NCBI RefSeq assembly: GCF_029717145.1
Contig: NZ_CP099222.1
Location: forward strand, 2,852,001-2,916,000
DNA: 64,000 nucleotides
Direction: 5' to 3'
Origin: Citrobacter freundii
GTDB taxonomy: Bacteria > Pseudomonadota > Gammaproteobacteria > Enterobacterales > Enterobacteriaceae
In this document: positions 45,937 through 54,716 of the stretch, in pieces
How positions within the stretch are numbered: the stretch's first letter is position 1
Layout of the letters: each line of letters opens with the position of its first letter
Notes under the pieces: generated by a model
What the model saw: only the letters and a program-made list of their open reading frames with translations
Told to the model about the DNA's origin: nothing
Databases searched by the model: none
Made by a program: the position numbers and the translations under genes

Positions 45937-46248
45937 TTATAAGTAAAAGCAGTACAGTGAATACATGGATTTTAGATTCCCTTTAACTTCATCCATAAAT
46001 AACATGTATTCCATTCGTGAATCATCCTTCATCACTTTATTAAAGTCGTCTTTTGTTCTCTCTATAACCTTATTAAAAACTTCTTCAATGTATTCCCTGT
46101 CGTAGAAATGTCGCTTATAGTCATCCCCCATACACTCAACCATAACCTGAAGATGTTTCTTAAAGTTTTTTATCGCTAGTTCCATAAATATTTCCGTTTC
46201 GTCATTGCTGACTATAAATCTGCACGGTGGGATATCATTTCTTTTCAT
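45937..46248 (-). CDS. AlpA-operon small helical protein 1
   Basis: A 103-residue protein: ETEIFMELAIKNFKKHLQVM, DREYIEEVFNKVIERTKDDF, FMDEVKGNLKSMYSLY. First after the AlpA-like gene, 30 bp downstream with AGGAGTTAAT site. Shows the same E-x-F-x-x-L/M start as protein 4. Confidence 0.5.
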   Translation of the reverse strand: MKRNDIPPCRFIVSNDETEIFMELAIKNFKKHLQVMVECMGDDYKRHFYDREYIEEVFNKVIERTKDDFNKVMKDDSRMEYMLFMDEVKGNLKSMYSLYCFYL

Positions 46249-46277
46249 ATTAACTCCTTATTTTTAATATATTTATT

Positions 46278-46493
46278 TTAGATGTGATTGCGAGAATCAG
46301 AAATGACTTGGTAAATCCATTCATCAATCTCACTTTCAATAAAAGCTATCGAACGCAATCCGGTTTTTACTTGCTTAGGAAATTTACCTTCTCTTATTAG
46401 GGTATATATCCACGTTTTACCATAACCAGTTCTTCTTTTTACTTCCGGTAAGCGAATCAGTTTCGGATGTTTGTCTGTTTTGATTTGAACCAT
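46278..46493 (-). CDS. AlpA-family transcriptional regulator
   Basis: A 71-residue HTH protein: LIRLPEVKRRTGYGKTWIYTLIREGKFPKQVKTGLRSIAF and the closing SEIDEWI are typical of AlpA/Cox-type regulators of P4-like elements, which control integrase expression and excision. AGGAGATAAAT site before ATG. It heads the six-gene run and has an operator-like array upstream (46552-46634). Confidence 0.85.
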   Translation of the reverse strand: MVQIKTDKHPKLIRLPEVKRRTGYGKTWIYTLIREGKFPKQVKTGLRSIAFIESEIDEWIYQVISDSRNHI

Positions 46494-46551
46494 ATTTATC
46501 TCCTGTGTTGTTCGATGGAGATAATTCTAGGATTTTGGCTGGTTTTAAACT

Positions 46552-46634
46552 AGGGATGTTCACCAACCGTGAGTTTCGCGGAAATTTTGGAGGGATACTC
46601 TTTATAGGGACGTTCGCAGATTGTGAACATCCCT
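46552..46634. promoter_or_regulatory. Operator array upstream of alpA-like gene
   Basis: AGGGATGTTCAC at 46552-46563 is an exact inverted copy of GTGAACATCCCT at 46623-46634, and AGGGACGTTCGC lies between at 46606-46617, with a partial AGGGATA at 46591. Three 12-bp sites in 83 bp between the AlpA-like gene and the end of the DUF6387-like gene point to a dedicated regulator-binding region. Confidence 0.65.
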
Positions 46635-46639
46635 TGTGT

Positions 46640-47503
46640 TTACTTTTTGTTTTTATCCGTAGCTTTATCGTTAAATGTAATAACTTCAGTGATCTTCCAA
46701 TCCTTTAACATATTGTTTTTAATATAGAAATCATTTAAAACCTTAAAGTACTCATCCTTATCGAGATAACTTTTCGCGTAATCATAATCAGTATCTTTGA
46801 TGTTATCACGGCTCCGAACCCCACCAGTACCATGTAGAATGTCAGCTAAGATGTTGAAAGGTATGTTCTTACTTTCGTTATAGAGCTGTTCCCATGAGAT
46901 CAAATCCATCAAAGGGATGACTTTGTAATCAAGTATTCTTTCAAAGGTCTTATGACCAAACCTAAACTTTCGTTTCGGGGGTTTAGGCGTTTTTAGGTGC
47001 TTTTGCCATAGAGCAATCAGCACTTGCAGGTGTTCTGCGAGATCATCACTGCTGGCTTCTTCCAAGTCAATTTCAATCAGCATCTTGTTAGCTGGGTTCA
47101 TCCCCCCCTGTTTCAGATACTCAGAGATGTAGTCGGAACTCACTGCAACAGGATCTGTTTGCTCTGAAGTCTCCAGATGATACATAGCCCGTCCATAGTT
47201 GAACAATGAAGTTCTGGTCATCGGCCTGACAGCATAGCTATGTGACAGTCTCTGATTGTCTGAAATCCATTCTGATTCAAGTATCGCATCACCACACTGG
47301 ATTTTTGCCTCATGGTATATAGCCTGCATTTGATTACTTTTGCCTGCTGTATCCCATTGCTGCCTCGTTTTGTAAGCAAGCATCCGTCTTTCAAGCTCAG
47401 CATAAATTTGTTCTAAGGTGAGGTCTTTCAGGCCATCATATCGGCGTACATCAAACCAAGATAACGCTGTCCTGATTTCTTCCATTTCCTTTTGTGTAGT
47501 CAT
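46640..47503 (-). CDS. DUF6387-like protein
   Basis: A 287-residue soluble protein whose start (LSWFDVRRYDGLKDLTLEQIYAELERR) resembles the DUF6387 group often found beside AlpA and near attachment ends of enterobacterial islands. Contains a long charged helical middle and a basic stretch (KTPKPPKRKFRFGHKTFERIL). Function unknown. The last gene before the right end; between 47504 and 47883 I see no gene. Confidence 0.5.
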   Translation of the reverse strand: MTTQKEMEEIRTALSWFDVRRYDGLKDLTLEQIYAELERRMLAYKTRQQWDTAGKSNQMQAIYHEAKIQCGDAILESEWISDNQRLSHSYAVRPMTRTSLFNYGRAMYHLETSEQTDPVAVSSDYISEYLKQGGMNPANKMLIEIDLEEASSDDLAEHLQVLIALWQKHLKTPKPPKRKFRFGHKTFERILDYKVIPLMDLISWEQLYNESKNIPFNILADILHGTGGVRSRDNIKDTDYDYAKSYLDKDEYFKVLNDFYIKNNMLKDWKITEVITFNDKATDKNKK

Positions 47504-47883
47504 TTTTCTACCGATTGCTTTTATGTTTTATAAAAGTTAACCCATTCAACATGATAGAGAAAGTGAAAAAGAGGGGGCGGGTTTTCAAAATGCTGTGAGA
47601 GCAGATAAGTGACCTTGGAGGCCAATGCTTCAATCTTGACTAAACATCTTTTATTTACTAAAAAATAACTAATTGTTTTATATTAATTACTTTTTCCGTA
47701 ATAACGACAACATCATGTTGATAATGAAAGCAAGGCAAGACGCATATAGTTAGAAGGTTATGACAACAACTAATTGTTTTTAATTGACATTTCAATGATA
47801 GAAAAACAATAATGATGGTAAATATGTTGGTAAATAATCGTGCGACTTTCACAACACCACTAATAACAGGAGACATAGATGAA
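47504..47883. other. Right-end noncoding segment of island
   Basis: About 380 bp, AT-rich, with no gene. Partial dyads such as TAATTGTTTT/ACTAATTGTTTT (about 47668 and 47769) could be integrase arm or excision-factor sites near attR, but this is weak. Confidence 0.35.
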
Positions 47884-47908
47884 GTTCGAGTCCAGTCAGA
47901 GGAGCCAA
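47884..47908 (+). repeat. attR direct repeat (tRNA-Asn 3' end)
   Basis: Exact 25-bp copy of 23677-23701, here without the rest of the tRNA. It marks the right end of the island. Confidence 0.92.
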
Positions 47909-47916
47909 ATTTAAGA

Positions 47917-47947
47917 AGCCTGCTTAGGAAACTAAGCAGGCTTTTTG
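47917..47947 (+). terminator. Original tRNA-Asn terminator, now separated
   Basis: AGCCTGCTTAG-GAAA-CTAAGCAGGCT followed by TTTTTG. Directly after attR, so before island insertion it terminated the tRNA-Asn transcript. Confidence 0.85.
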
Positions 47948-48121
47948 TTTTTCTACTTTCTCTTTCGTCCTATTTGTCATCTTACTCCGTTGTAACAGAT
48001 AAAATCGTTTTCTCTTCCCGCCTGTCGCGGTAGTCTCATCACAGTCGCTAATATATCGACTGCAATGTGCGTAACCTTATTCCAATACTAATAACAAAAA
48101 ATCAGTACAGACAGGATAGCT

Positions 48122-49444
48122 ATGGATTCCACCCTCATCTCCGCGAGTCCTCAGGAGGACTCCTCTTTACATCATCGCGATCGCGCTCGACGTGCCGCAC
48201 TGGGCAGCTTCGCCGGTGCCGTGGTCGATTGGTATGATTTTCTGCTGTATGGCATCACCGCCGCGTTAGTCTTTAACCGCGAGTTTTTCCCGCAAGTCAG
48301 CCCGGCGATGGGCACGCTCGCGGCCTTTGCCACCTTTGGTGTCGGATTTTTATTCCGCCCATTAGGCGGAGTTATCTTCGGTCACTTCGGCGATCGTCTT
48401 GGCCGCAAACGTATGCTGATGCTTACCGTCTGGGTGATGGGTATTGCCACGGCGTTGATTGGCATCATCCCCTCTTTTGACACTATCGGTTGGTGGGCTC
48501 CAGTACTGCTGGTAACACTACGCGCCATTCAGGGTTTTGCCGTCGGCGGCGAATGGGGCGGGGCGGCGTTACTCTCTGTCGAAAGCGCGCCAAAAAATAA
48601 AAAAGCCTTCTACAGCAGCGGCGTGCAGGTGGGTTATGGCGTTGGCCTATTGCTCTCGACCGGATTGGTTTCGCTGATCAGTTCACAAACAACCGATGAG
48701 CAGTTCCTGAGTTGGGGCTGGCGCATCCCATTCCTGTTCAGCATCGTGCTGGTACTTGGTGCATTATGGATGCGTAACCGCATGGATGAATCAGCTGAGT
48801 TCGAGCAGCAAAAACAGGAACCTCTGCCCGAGAAAAAGCGGCTGCCGGTCGTTGAGGCGTTAATCCGCCATCCGGGCGCATTTTTAAAGATAATCGCCCT
48901 GCGCCTGTGTGAGCTGCTGACCATGTATATCGTCACCGCGTTTGCACTCAACTATTCCACGCAAAATCTGGGTCTACCGCGCGAGCTATTTCTGAATATC
49001 GGTCTGTTAGTTGGTGGGTTGAGCTGTCTGACCATCCCCTGTTTCGCCTGGCTTGCTGACCGCTTCGGCCGCCGACGGGTCTACATTACCGGCGCTCTGG
49101 TCGGCACGCTCTGTGCCTTTCCGTTCTTTATGGCCCTTGAGGCACAGTCTATCTTTTGGATTGTATTCTTCGCCATTATGCTGGCAAACATCGCCCACGA
49201 CATGGTGGTCTGCGTGCAACAGCCAATGTTTACCGGGTTGTTTGGCGCCAGTTACCGTTACAGCGGTGCTGGCGTTGGCTATCAGGTAGCCAGCGTCGTT
49301 GGCGGCGGCTTTACCCCGTTTATTGCCGCGGCACTGGTGACCTTCTCGGGCGGAAACTGGCACAGCGTAGCCATATACCTGATGGCGGGGTGTCTTATTT
49401 CTGCCGCGACCGCAATTCTGATGAAAGATAAACCACACGGCTAA
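48122..49444 (+). CDS. shiA: Shikimate:proton symporter
   Basis: MFS inner-membrane transporter for shikimate and dehydroshikimate, 440 residues with 12 membrane segments. The loop 2-3 signature GHFGDRLGRKRMLML and its repeat DRFGRRRVYI are intact; nearly identical to E. coli ShiA through most of its length. AGGATAGCT site at ATG. Upstream lies the old tRNA terminator; downstream a strong terminator at 49450-49477. Confidence 0.95.
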   Translation: MDSTLISASPQEDSSLHHRDRARRAALGSFAGAVVDWYDFLLYGITAALVFNREFFPQVSPAMGTLAAFATFGVGFLFRPLGGVIFGHFGDRLGRKRMLMLTVWVMGIATALIGIIPSFDTIGWWAPVLLVTLRAIQGFAVGGEWGGAALLSVESAPKNKKAFYSSGVQVGYGVGLLLSTGLVSLISSQTTDEQFLSWGWRIPFLFSIVLVLGALWMRNRMDESAEFEQQKQEPLPEKKRLPVVEALIRHPGAFLKIIALRLCELLTMYIVTAFALNYSTQNLGLPRELFLNIGLLVGGLSCLTIPCFAWLADRFGRRRVYITGALVGTLCAFPFFMALEAQSIFWIVFFAIMLANIAHDMVVCVQQPMFTGLFGASYRYSGAGVGYQVASVVGGGFTPFIAAALVTFSGGNWHSVAIYLMAGCLISAATAILMKDKPHG

Positions 49445-49449
49445 GCCGT

Positions 49450-49477
49450 TCTGCGAAGGCCGTTCGGCCTTCGCAGA
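49450..49477 (+). terminator. Terminator after shiA
   Basis: CTGCGAAGGCC-GTTC-GGCCTTCGCAG, followed by ATTCTT. Perfect 11-bp stem. Confidence 0.85.
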
Positions 49478-49501
49478 TTCTTCCTTAACGTCTGACTTTT
49501 G

Positions 49502-49523
49502 TTTCACATTCCTGTGACATACT
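49502..49523 (+). promoter_or_regulatory. Candidate Pho box of amn
   Basis: TTTCACA-TTCC-TGTGACA-TACT shows two 7-bp blocks at 11-bp spacing like the PhoB consensus. amn is a reported PhoB-regulon gene in E. coli; start codon is 40 bp downstream. Confidence 0.5.
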
Positions 49524-49562
49524 ATCGGGAGAGCAGCACATCTGTGGAACAAGGAGACAGAC

Positions 49563-51017
49563 ATGAACAATAAGGGCTCCAGCCTGACCCCGGCTCAGGC
49601 ACTGGATAAACTGGACGCATTGTATGAGCAATCAGTTAAGGCTCTGCGTAGCGCCATTGGTAAGTACATTGAAACCGGGACGCTTCCTGACATCATCGCC
49701 CGAGATAAAGGTCTTTTTGTTTACCCTTCACTTTCTGTGACCTGGGATGGCAGCGCAACGAATCCTCCAAAAACACGCGCCTATGGCCGTTTTACCCATG
49801 CTGGCTGCTATACCACGACCATTACTCGCCCGTCTCTGTTCCGACCTTATCTTGAAGAACAGCTCACCCTGCTGTACCAGGATTACGATGCGCATATCTC
49901 TGTCGAACCGTCCCAGCACGAGATCCCCTACCCCTACGTGATAGACGGTTCTGAGTTGACGCTCGACCGCTCCATGAGCGCCGGATTAACGCGCCATTTC
50001 CCCACTACCGAACTGTCGCAGATTGGCGATGAAACCGCGGATGGAACATTTCACCCGGCAGAATTTTCTCCCCTGTCGCACTTCGACGCCCGACGCGTTG
50101 ATTTTTCACTTGCACGCCTGCGCCATTACACCGGCACACCGGTAGAACATTTTCAGCCCTTCGTACTGTTCACCAACTACACTCGCTATGTCGATGAGTT
50201 TGTGCGCTGGGGCTGTAGCCAGATCCTCGACCCGGACAGTCCGTATATTGCGCTGTCATGCGCAGGTGGAATTTGGATTACCGCAGAAACTGAGGCACCG
50301 GAAGAGGCTATTTCCGATCTTGCCTGGAAGAAGCACCAGATGCCCGCCTGGCATTTAATCACCGCCGACGGTCAGGGGATCACACTGGTGAATATCGGCG
50401 TTGGCCCGTCAAACGCCAAAACCATTTGCGATCACCTGGCGGTCCTGCGTCCTGACGTCTGGCTAATGATTGGGCACTGTGGCGGCCTGCGTGAGAGCCA
50501 GGCCATAGGTGATTACGTTCTCGCCCACGCCTACCTACGCGACGACCACGTGCTGGATGCCGTACTGCCGCCAGATATTCCGATTCCGAGCATCGCCGAA
50601 GTCCAGCGCGCGCTGTATGACGCCACCAAAGAGGTCAGCGGCATGCCCGGTGAAGAGGTCAAACAGCGACTGCGTACCGGCACCGTCGTCACCACTGACG
50701 ACCGTAACTGGGAGCTACGCTATTCTGCCTCTGCGCTGCGTTTTAACCTCAGTCGTGCCGTCGCTATCGATATGGAGAGCGCCACGATTGCCGCGCAGGG
50801 TTACCGTTTCCGCGTACCTTACGGCACCCTGCTTTGCGTCTCCGATAAACCGCTGCACGGAGAGATTAAACTGCCAGGCCAGGCCAACCGTTTTTATGAA
50901 GGTGCAATTTCCGAGCATCTGCAAATCGGTATTCGGGCAATCGATCGGCTTCGCGCCGAAGGCGATCGCCTGCATTCCCGCAAACTACGTACGTTCAACG
51001 AACCGCCGTTCCGTTAA
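49563..51017 (+). CDS. amn: AMP nucleosidase
   Basis: Hydrolyses AMP to adenine and ribose 5-phosphate, adjusting adenylate pools. The 484-residue product has the N-terminal Amn-specific domain and a C-terminal nucleoside-phosphorylase-like domain (HLITADGQGITLVNIGVG, MIGHCGGLRESQAIGDYVLA, AVAIDMESATIAAQGYRF). AAGGAGACAG site. It follows shiA as in E. coli, but here the next gene is a peptidase, not yeeN. Confidence 0.96.
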   Translation: MNNKGSSLTPAQALDKLDALYEQSVKALRSAIGKYIETGTLPDIIARDKGLFVYPSLSVTWDGSATNPPKTRAYGRFTHAGCYTTTITRPSLFRPYLEEQLTLLYQDYDAHISVEPSQHEIPYPYVIDGSELTLDRSMSAGLTRHFPTTELSQIGDETADGTFHPAEFSPLSHFDARRVDFSLARLRHYTGTPVEHFQPFVLFTNYTRYVDEFVRWGCSQILDPDSPYIALSCAGGIWITAETEAPEEAISDLAWKKHQMPAWHLITADGQGITLVNIGVGPSNAKTICDHLAVLRPDVWLMIGHCGGLRESQAIGDYVLAHAYLRDDHVLDAVLPPDIPIPSIAEVQRALYDATKEVSGMPGEEVKQRLRTGTVVTTDDRNWELRYSASALRFNLSRAVAIDMESATIAAQGYRFRVPYGTLLCVSDKPLHGEIKLPGQANRFYEGAISEHLQIGIRAIDRLRAEGDRLHSRKLRTFNEPPFR

Positions 51018-51032
51018 GGCCTGAAGGTAACT

Positions 51033-52811
51033 ATGCATAACTCAACGCCCCTTTCCGCCCTGCGCAATCTCCTGTTAGCACAGGGACTGGATGGTATGAT
51101 TGTTCCACGCGCCGACGCTCATCAGAGTGAGGATTGCACACCACACGACAATAAACTGGCCTGGCTTACCGGCTTTAGCGGCTCAGCCGGTCTGGCACTG
51201 GTGCTTCGCGATCGCGCATTGATGTTTGTCGATGGACGTTACCAGGTCCAGGTCCGTAACGAAGTCTCCCTGGACGATTTCGAGATTCATCATTTACACG
51301 ACGAGCCGCTAGCCGATTATTTGCAGACGCATGTGCCAGCAGGTACCCGCATTGGCTTTGAGCCTCTGCTGATGGTCAACAGCCAGTTTGAGGCGCTTTC
51401 GGCCACTCATTGCGAACTGGTCGCGCTGGAAACCGACCCCTTCGATACAGTTTGGCTCGACCGTCCGGCAGCCCCCTGCGGCATCATCCGCGAAATGCCC
51501 ATTGAGATCAGCGGCGAAAGCAGTGCACAGAAACGCGCACGGATCGTCGAGCAACTTGCTCAGCAACAGGCTGACTTTCTGGCAATCACCCTGCCCGATA
51601 ACATCGCCTGGCTGCTCAATGTGCGCGGTTCAGATCTCAATATGGTTCCGGTGCCTTTTTCGTTTGCCTTGCTGCATCGCAGTGGTGAACTGGAGTGGTT
51701 TGTGGATGCCAACAAAACGCAGCAGTTACCCGAAGCGCTACTGAACGCATTAACGATTTCGCCACAAGAGGATTTTCTGTCTCGCTGCCAGCAACTTGCC
51801 CACGGGAAACGCTTCCTGGTCGATAAAGACTATGCACCGGTTGCACTGCGATTCGCCATTGAACAGCACGGTGGCGAACTCCTCTGGGCACCCGATCCCA
51901 TAACGCTTATCAAAGCACATAAAAATGACACAGAACTGGCGGGTTATCGCGAATGTCATGAGCAGGATGGTGCCGCTTGGGTGAACTTCCTCGCCTGGCT
52001 GGCGCATGAAGTCCCCTTACGTGAGGCTGCGGGTAATCCGGTAACCGAACTGGAAGCCCAGGAAAAACAGTTGGCGTTTCGCCAGCAGCAGCCTGGGTTT
52101 ATTGAGCAAAGTTTTGGTACGATCTCAGCATCAGCCAGCAATGCGGCAATGTGTCATTATCATTCCAGCGAAAAAACCAATACCCCCATCACCTCTCAGG
52201 CGATGTATTTAAATGATTCTGGTGGTCAGTATCAGAACGGCACTACGGATACAACGCGCACCCTCGCCTTTGGCCCGCAGGATCCACAGCGTCGACTGCA
52301 TTACACTGCAGTGCTGAAAGGCTTTTTATCGCTGATCACGTTGCAATTCCCGAGCGGTACTCAGGGGCATCAACTGGATGCGTTTAGCCGTCGGGCACTT
52401 TGGGCGCTGGGCCTGGATTACGATCATGGCACCGGCCACGGTGTCGGACATCAGTTGTTGATCCACGAGCAGCCGCACCGCATTGCGAAGAAAGTGAATC
52501 CCTGGCCTCTGGTTGCGGGCAACATTATTACCATCGAACCAGGATATTATCTGGCCGGACAATACGGTATCCGTATTGAGAATCAGGTGGAAATTATCGA
52601 CAGTCGCCCTGGCTTTTGCCGCTTCTCCACGTTGACGCTAGTGCCCATTGATTTGAATCTGGTTGAGTTGCATCTGCTGAGCGAGAGCGAAAAGCAGTGG
52701 ATTGATGATTACCATCAGCAAGTCAGAGAAACCTTGTCACCGCGCGTAAACAGTGATGCTCGTCCATGGCTATTTGCTGCCACCGCGTCGATTCGTGTTC
52801 AGGCCAATTAA
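51033..52811 (+). CDS. M24-family aminopeptidase P (Xaa-Pro aminopeptidase-like)
   Basis: A 592-residue three-domain protein like eukaryotic-type aminopeptidase P1. Two creatinase-like N-terminal domains are followed by the catalytic domain with all five metal ligands: Asp in LNDSGGQYQNGTTDTTRT (two Asp), His in GTGHGVGHQL, Glu in IITIEPGYY and Glu in IRIENQVEI. It removes N-terminal residues before proline. It begins 15 bp after amn, so read-through is possible, and ends at the shared terminator with ptsG. Not at this locus in E. coli K-12. Confidence 0.88.
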   Translation: MHNSTPLSALRNLLLAQGLDGMIVPRADAHQSEDCTPHDNKLAWLTGFSGSAGLALVLRDRALMFVDGRYQVQVRNEVSLDDFEIHHLHDEPLADYLQTHVPAGTRIGFEPLLMVNSQFEALSATHCELVALETDPFDTVWLDRPAAPCGIIREMPIEISGESSAQKRARIVEQLAQQQADFLAITLPDNIAWLLNVRGSDLNMVPVPFSFALLHRSGELEWFVDANKTQQLPEALLNALTISPQEDFLSRCQQLAHGKRFLVDKDYAPVALRFAIEQHGGELLWAPDPITLIKAHKNDTELAGYRECHEQDGAAWVNFLAWLAHEVPLREAAGNPVTELEAQEKQLAFRQQQPGFIEQSFGTISASASNAAMCHYHSSEKTNTPITSQAMYLNDSGGQYQNGTTDTTRTLAFGPQDPQRRLHYTAVLKGFLSLITLQFPSGTQGHQLDAFSRRALWALGLDYDHGTGHGVGHQLLIHEQPHRIAKKVNPWPLVAGNIITIEPGYYLAGQYGIRIENQVEIIDSRPGFCRFSTLTLVPIDLNLVELHLLSESEKQWIDDYHQQVRETLSPRVNSDARPWLFAATASIRVQAN

Positions 52812-52821
52812 TGCATTAAAA

Positions 52822-52843
52822 AAGGCAGCCCGCAGGCTGCCTT
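52822..52843. terminator. Bidirectional terminator, peptidase gene and ptsG
   Basis: AAGGCAGCC-CGCA-GGCTGCCTT with A-run before and T-containing sequence after. The sequence from here into the ptsG end resembles E. coli. Confidence 0.85.
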
Positions 52844-52866
52844 AGTTCTCCCCAACATCTTACGGC

Positions 52867-54300
52867 TTAACTGTTACGGATGTATTCATCCATTTCAGTT
52901 TTCAGGTTATCGGACTTGGTGCCGAAAATAGCCTGAACACCAGAACCCGCAACCACCACGCCTGCTGCACCCAGTTTCTTCAGGCCAGCCTGATCCACTT
53001 TGGCGACGTCAGCCACGCTGACACGCAGACGCGTAATGCACGCATCGAGGTTAGTGATGTTTTCTTTTCCGCCGAAAGCAGCAACCAGGGCCGGAGCCAT
53101 TTCACCCGTTGCGCCCGCTTTGCTGTCTTCAGTCGCGTCTTCACGACCCGGTGTTTTCAGGTCCAGCGCTTTGATCAGCACACGGAAGATGGTGTAGTAG
53201 GCGATAGCATAGCCAGCACCGACAATTGGGAACAGCCACAGTTTGCTGCTGTTACCGGACAGAACGATAAAGTCGATCAGACCATGAGAGAACGACGTAC
53301 CGTCACGCATACCCAGCAGGATACAGATCGGGAATGCCAGGCCTGCCAGAATCGCGTGGATGATGTACAGGATCGGCGCCACGAACATGAAGGAGAACTC
53401 GATCGGCTCGGTAATACCGGTCAGGAACGAGGTCAGCGCCGCGGAGATCATGATACCGCCCACTTTCGCGCGGTTTTCTGGTTTTGCAGAATGCCAGATA
53501 GCAATAGCGGCAGCCGGCAGACCGTACATTTTGAACAGGAAGCCACCAGACAGCATGCCCGCAGTCGGGTCACCCGCCATATAGCGAGGGATATCGCCGT
53601 GGAACACCTGGCCCGCAGCGTTGGTGTATTCGCCAATCTGCATCTGGAATGGAACGTTCCAGATATGGTGCAGACCAAACGGTACCAGGCAGCGTTCAAT
53701 GAAGCCGTAGATACCGAACGCCACAACCGGGTTCTGGTATGCAGCCCATTGGGAGAATGTCTGGATAGCAGTACCGATCGGCGGCCAAATGAAGGACAGG
53801 ACCACACCCGTAAAGATGGCAGCCAGACCAGAAATAATTGGAACGAAGCGCTTACCGGCAAAGAAGCCAAGATACTCAGGCAGTTTGATACGGTAGAAAC
53901 GGTTGAACATATACGCTGCTATCGCACCGGAGATAATCCCCCCGAGAACACCCGTATCAGCAAGGTGTTTAGCTGCGATCTCTTCAGCAGGTAAATGCAG
54001 AACCAGCGGCGCAACCACAGCCATGGTCTTGACCATGATGCCGTAGGCAACCACTGAAGCCAGTGCGGAAACACCGTCATTGTTGGTGAAGCCTAACGCG
54101 ACACCGATGGCAAAAATCAACGGCATGTTTGCAAAAACAGAACCGCCTGCTTCTGCCATAACGTGCGATACAACGGCTGGCAGCCAGCTGAAGTTAGCGG
54201 AACCGACGCCCAGCAGGATACCTGCGATCGGGAGTACGGATACCGGCAGCATCAGCGATTTACCGACCTTTTGCAGGTTAGCAAATGCATTCTTAAACAT
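52867..54300 (-). CDS. ptsG: Glucose-specific PTS enzyme IICB
   Basis: Inner-membrane transporter that takes up and phosphorylates glucose. ATG 54300 ([16 protein letters not shown]) gives 477 residues as in E. coli; the open frame extends upstream to 54348 without support. EIIC covers about residues 1-386 (TEPIEF motif near 297), EIIB about 400-477 with phospho-Cys421 in [11 protein letters not shown]. Repressed by Mlc, which MtfA (13657) titrates; the mRNA leader keeps the SgrS target. Confidence 0.97.
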   Translation of the reverse strand: MFKNAFANLQKVGKSLMLPVSVLPIAGILLGVGSANFSWLPAVVSHVMAEAGGSVFANMPLIFAIGVALGFTNNDGVSALASVVAYGIMVKTMAVVAPLVLHLPAEEIAAKHLADTGVLGGIISGAIAAYMFNRFYRIKLPEYLGFFAGKRFVPIISGLAAIFTGVVLSFIWPPIGTAIQTFSQWAAYQNPVVAFGIYGFIERCLVPFGLHHIWNVPFQMQIGEYTNAAGQVFHGDIPRYMAGDPTAGMLSGGFLFKMYGLPAAAIAIWHSAKPENRAKVGGIMISAALTSFLTGITEPIEFSFMFVAPILYIIHAILAGLAFPICILLGMRDGTSFSHGLIDFIVLSGNSSKLWLFPIVGAGYAIAYYTIFRVLIKALDLKTPGREDATEDSKAGATGEMAPALVAAFGGKENITNLDACITRLRVSVADVAKVDQAGLKKLGAAGVVVAGSGVQAIFGTKSDNLKTEMDEYIRNS

Positions 54301-54325
54301 AATTAGGAGTGCTCCTGAGTATTTG
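54301..54325 (-). promoter_or_regulatory. SgrS pairing region / RBS of ptsG
   Basis: The leader reads ACTCAGGAGCACTCCTAATT before the ATG; in E. coli the corresponding ACTCAGGAGCACTC region is paired by the sugar-phosphate-stress RNA SgrS, blocking translation. The ribosome site (AGGAG) lies within it. Confidence 0.75.
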
Positions 54326-54339
54326 TGCTTATACACTTC

Positions 54340-54450
54340 ATCCTTCAAACCGCCTCAGTGTTGGCTGCGCTCGTTCATCCCAGTCACTTACTTAAGTAAG
54401 CTCCTGCAATTCACTCACTTGCCGCCTTGATGCTGCTTGAATGATTTTGC
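54340..54450. repeat. Imperfect-palindrome intergenic repeat in ptsG upstream region
   Basis: Centre TTACTTAAGTAA (about 54388-54399), flanked by CAGTCAC / GCTCCTG and outward by CGCTCGTTCATCC and TTCACTCACTTGCCGCC. Looks like a dispersed enterobacterial intergenic element (the GGCGGCAAGTGA...TTACTTAAGTAA type). It lies between the leader and the probable promoter region. The remaining 54451-54716 gap has ptsG promoter sequence but no gene; exact boxes not assigned. Confidence 0.5.
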
Positions 54451-54716
54451 GTATTCTACGTTCTCACGCATTGGCGAGGGGGGAGAACCTCGCCGTGAAC
54501 AGGGCATCTAAGTACCCTTTATTTATTACACAGAGTAAAATAATTCAGCTTATTTTTGTTTGACGGCTATCACAATTCAGCTGTGGATAGCCGTAAAATT
54601 CGCACAATCCGATAAAATGAGTATCTGAATGTGTCTAACTGGTTATTCACCGCCCATTTTATGGCGGTGAACTTTACTCGGTTTACTTATTAATTACGAG
54701 CTTTAAAAAAACTCAA

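Larger units (their letters stand above)
23677..47908. mobile_element. 24-kb genomic island integrated in tRNA-Asn
   Basis: Bounded by a perfect 25-bp direct repeat (GTTCGAGTCC...GGAGCCAA) at 23677-23701 and 47884-47908, the left copy being the end of an intact tRNA gene next to a P4-type integrase. Interior DNA is much richer in A+T than the flanks. It contains integrase, two candidate defence units (one a full CBASS), a mobilisable-plasmid module, H-NS-family pseudogenes and an AlpA-headed operon. Confidence 0.92.

Noticed and set aside
23677..47908. Yersinia-type high-pathogenicity or colibactin island at tRNA-Asn
   Set aside because: No siderophore or polyketide genes; only the insertion site is shared.
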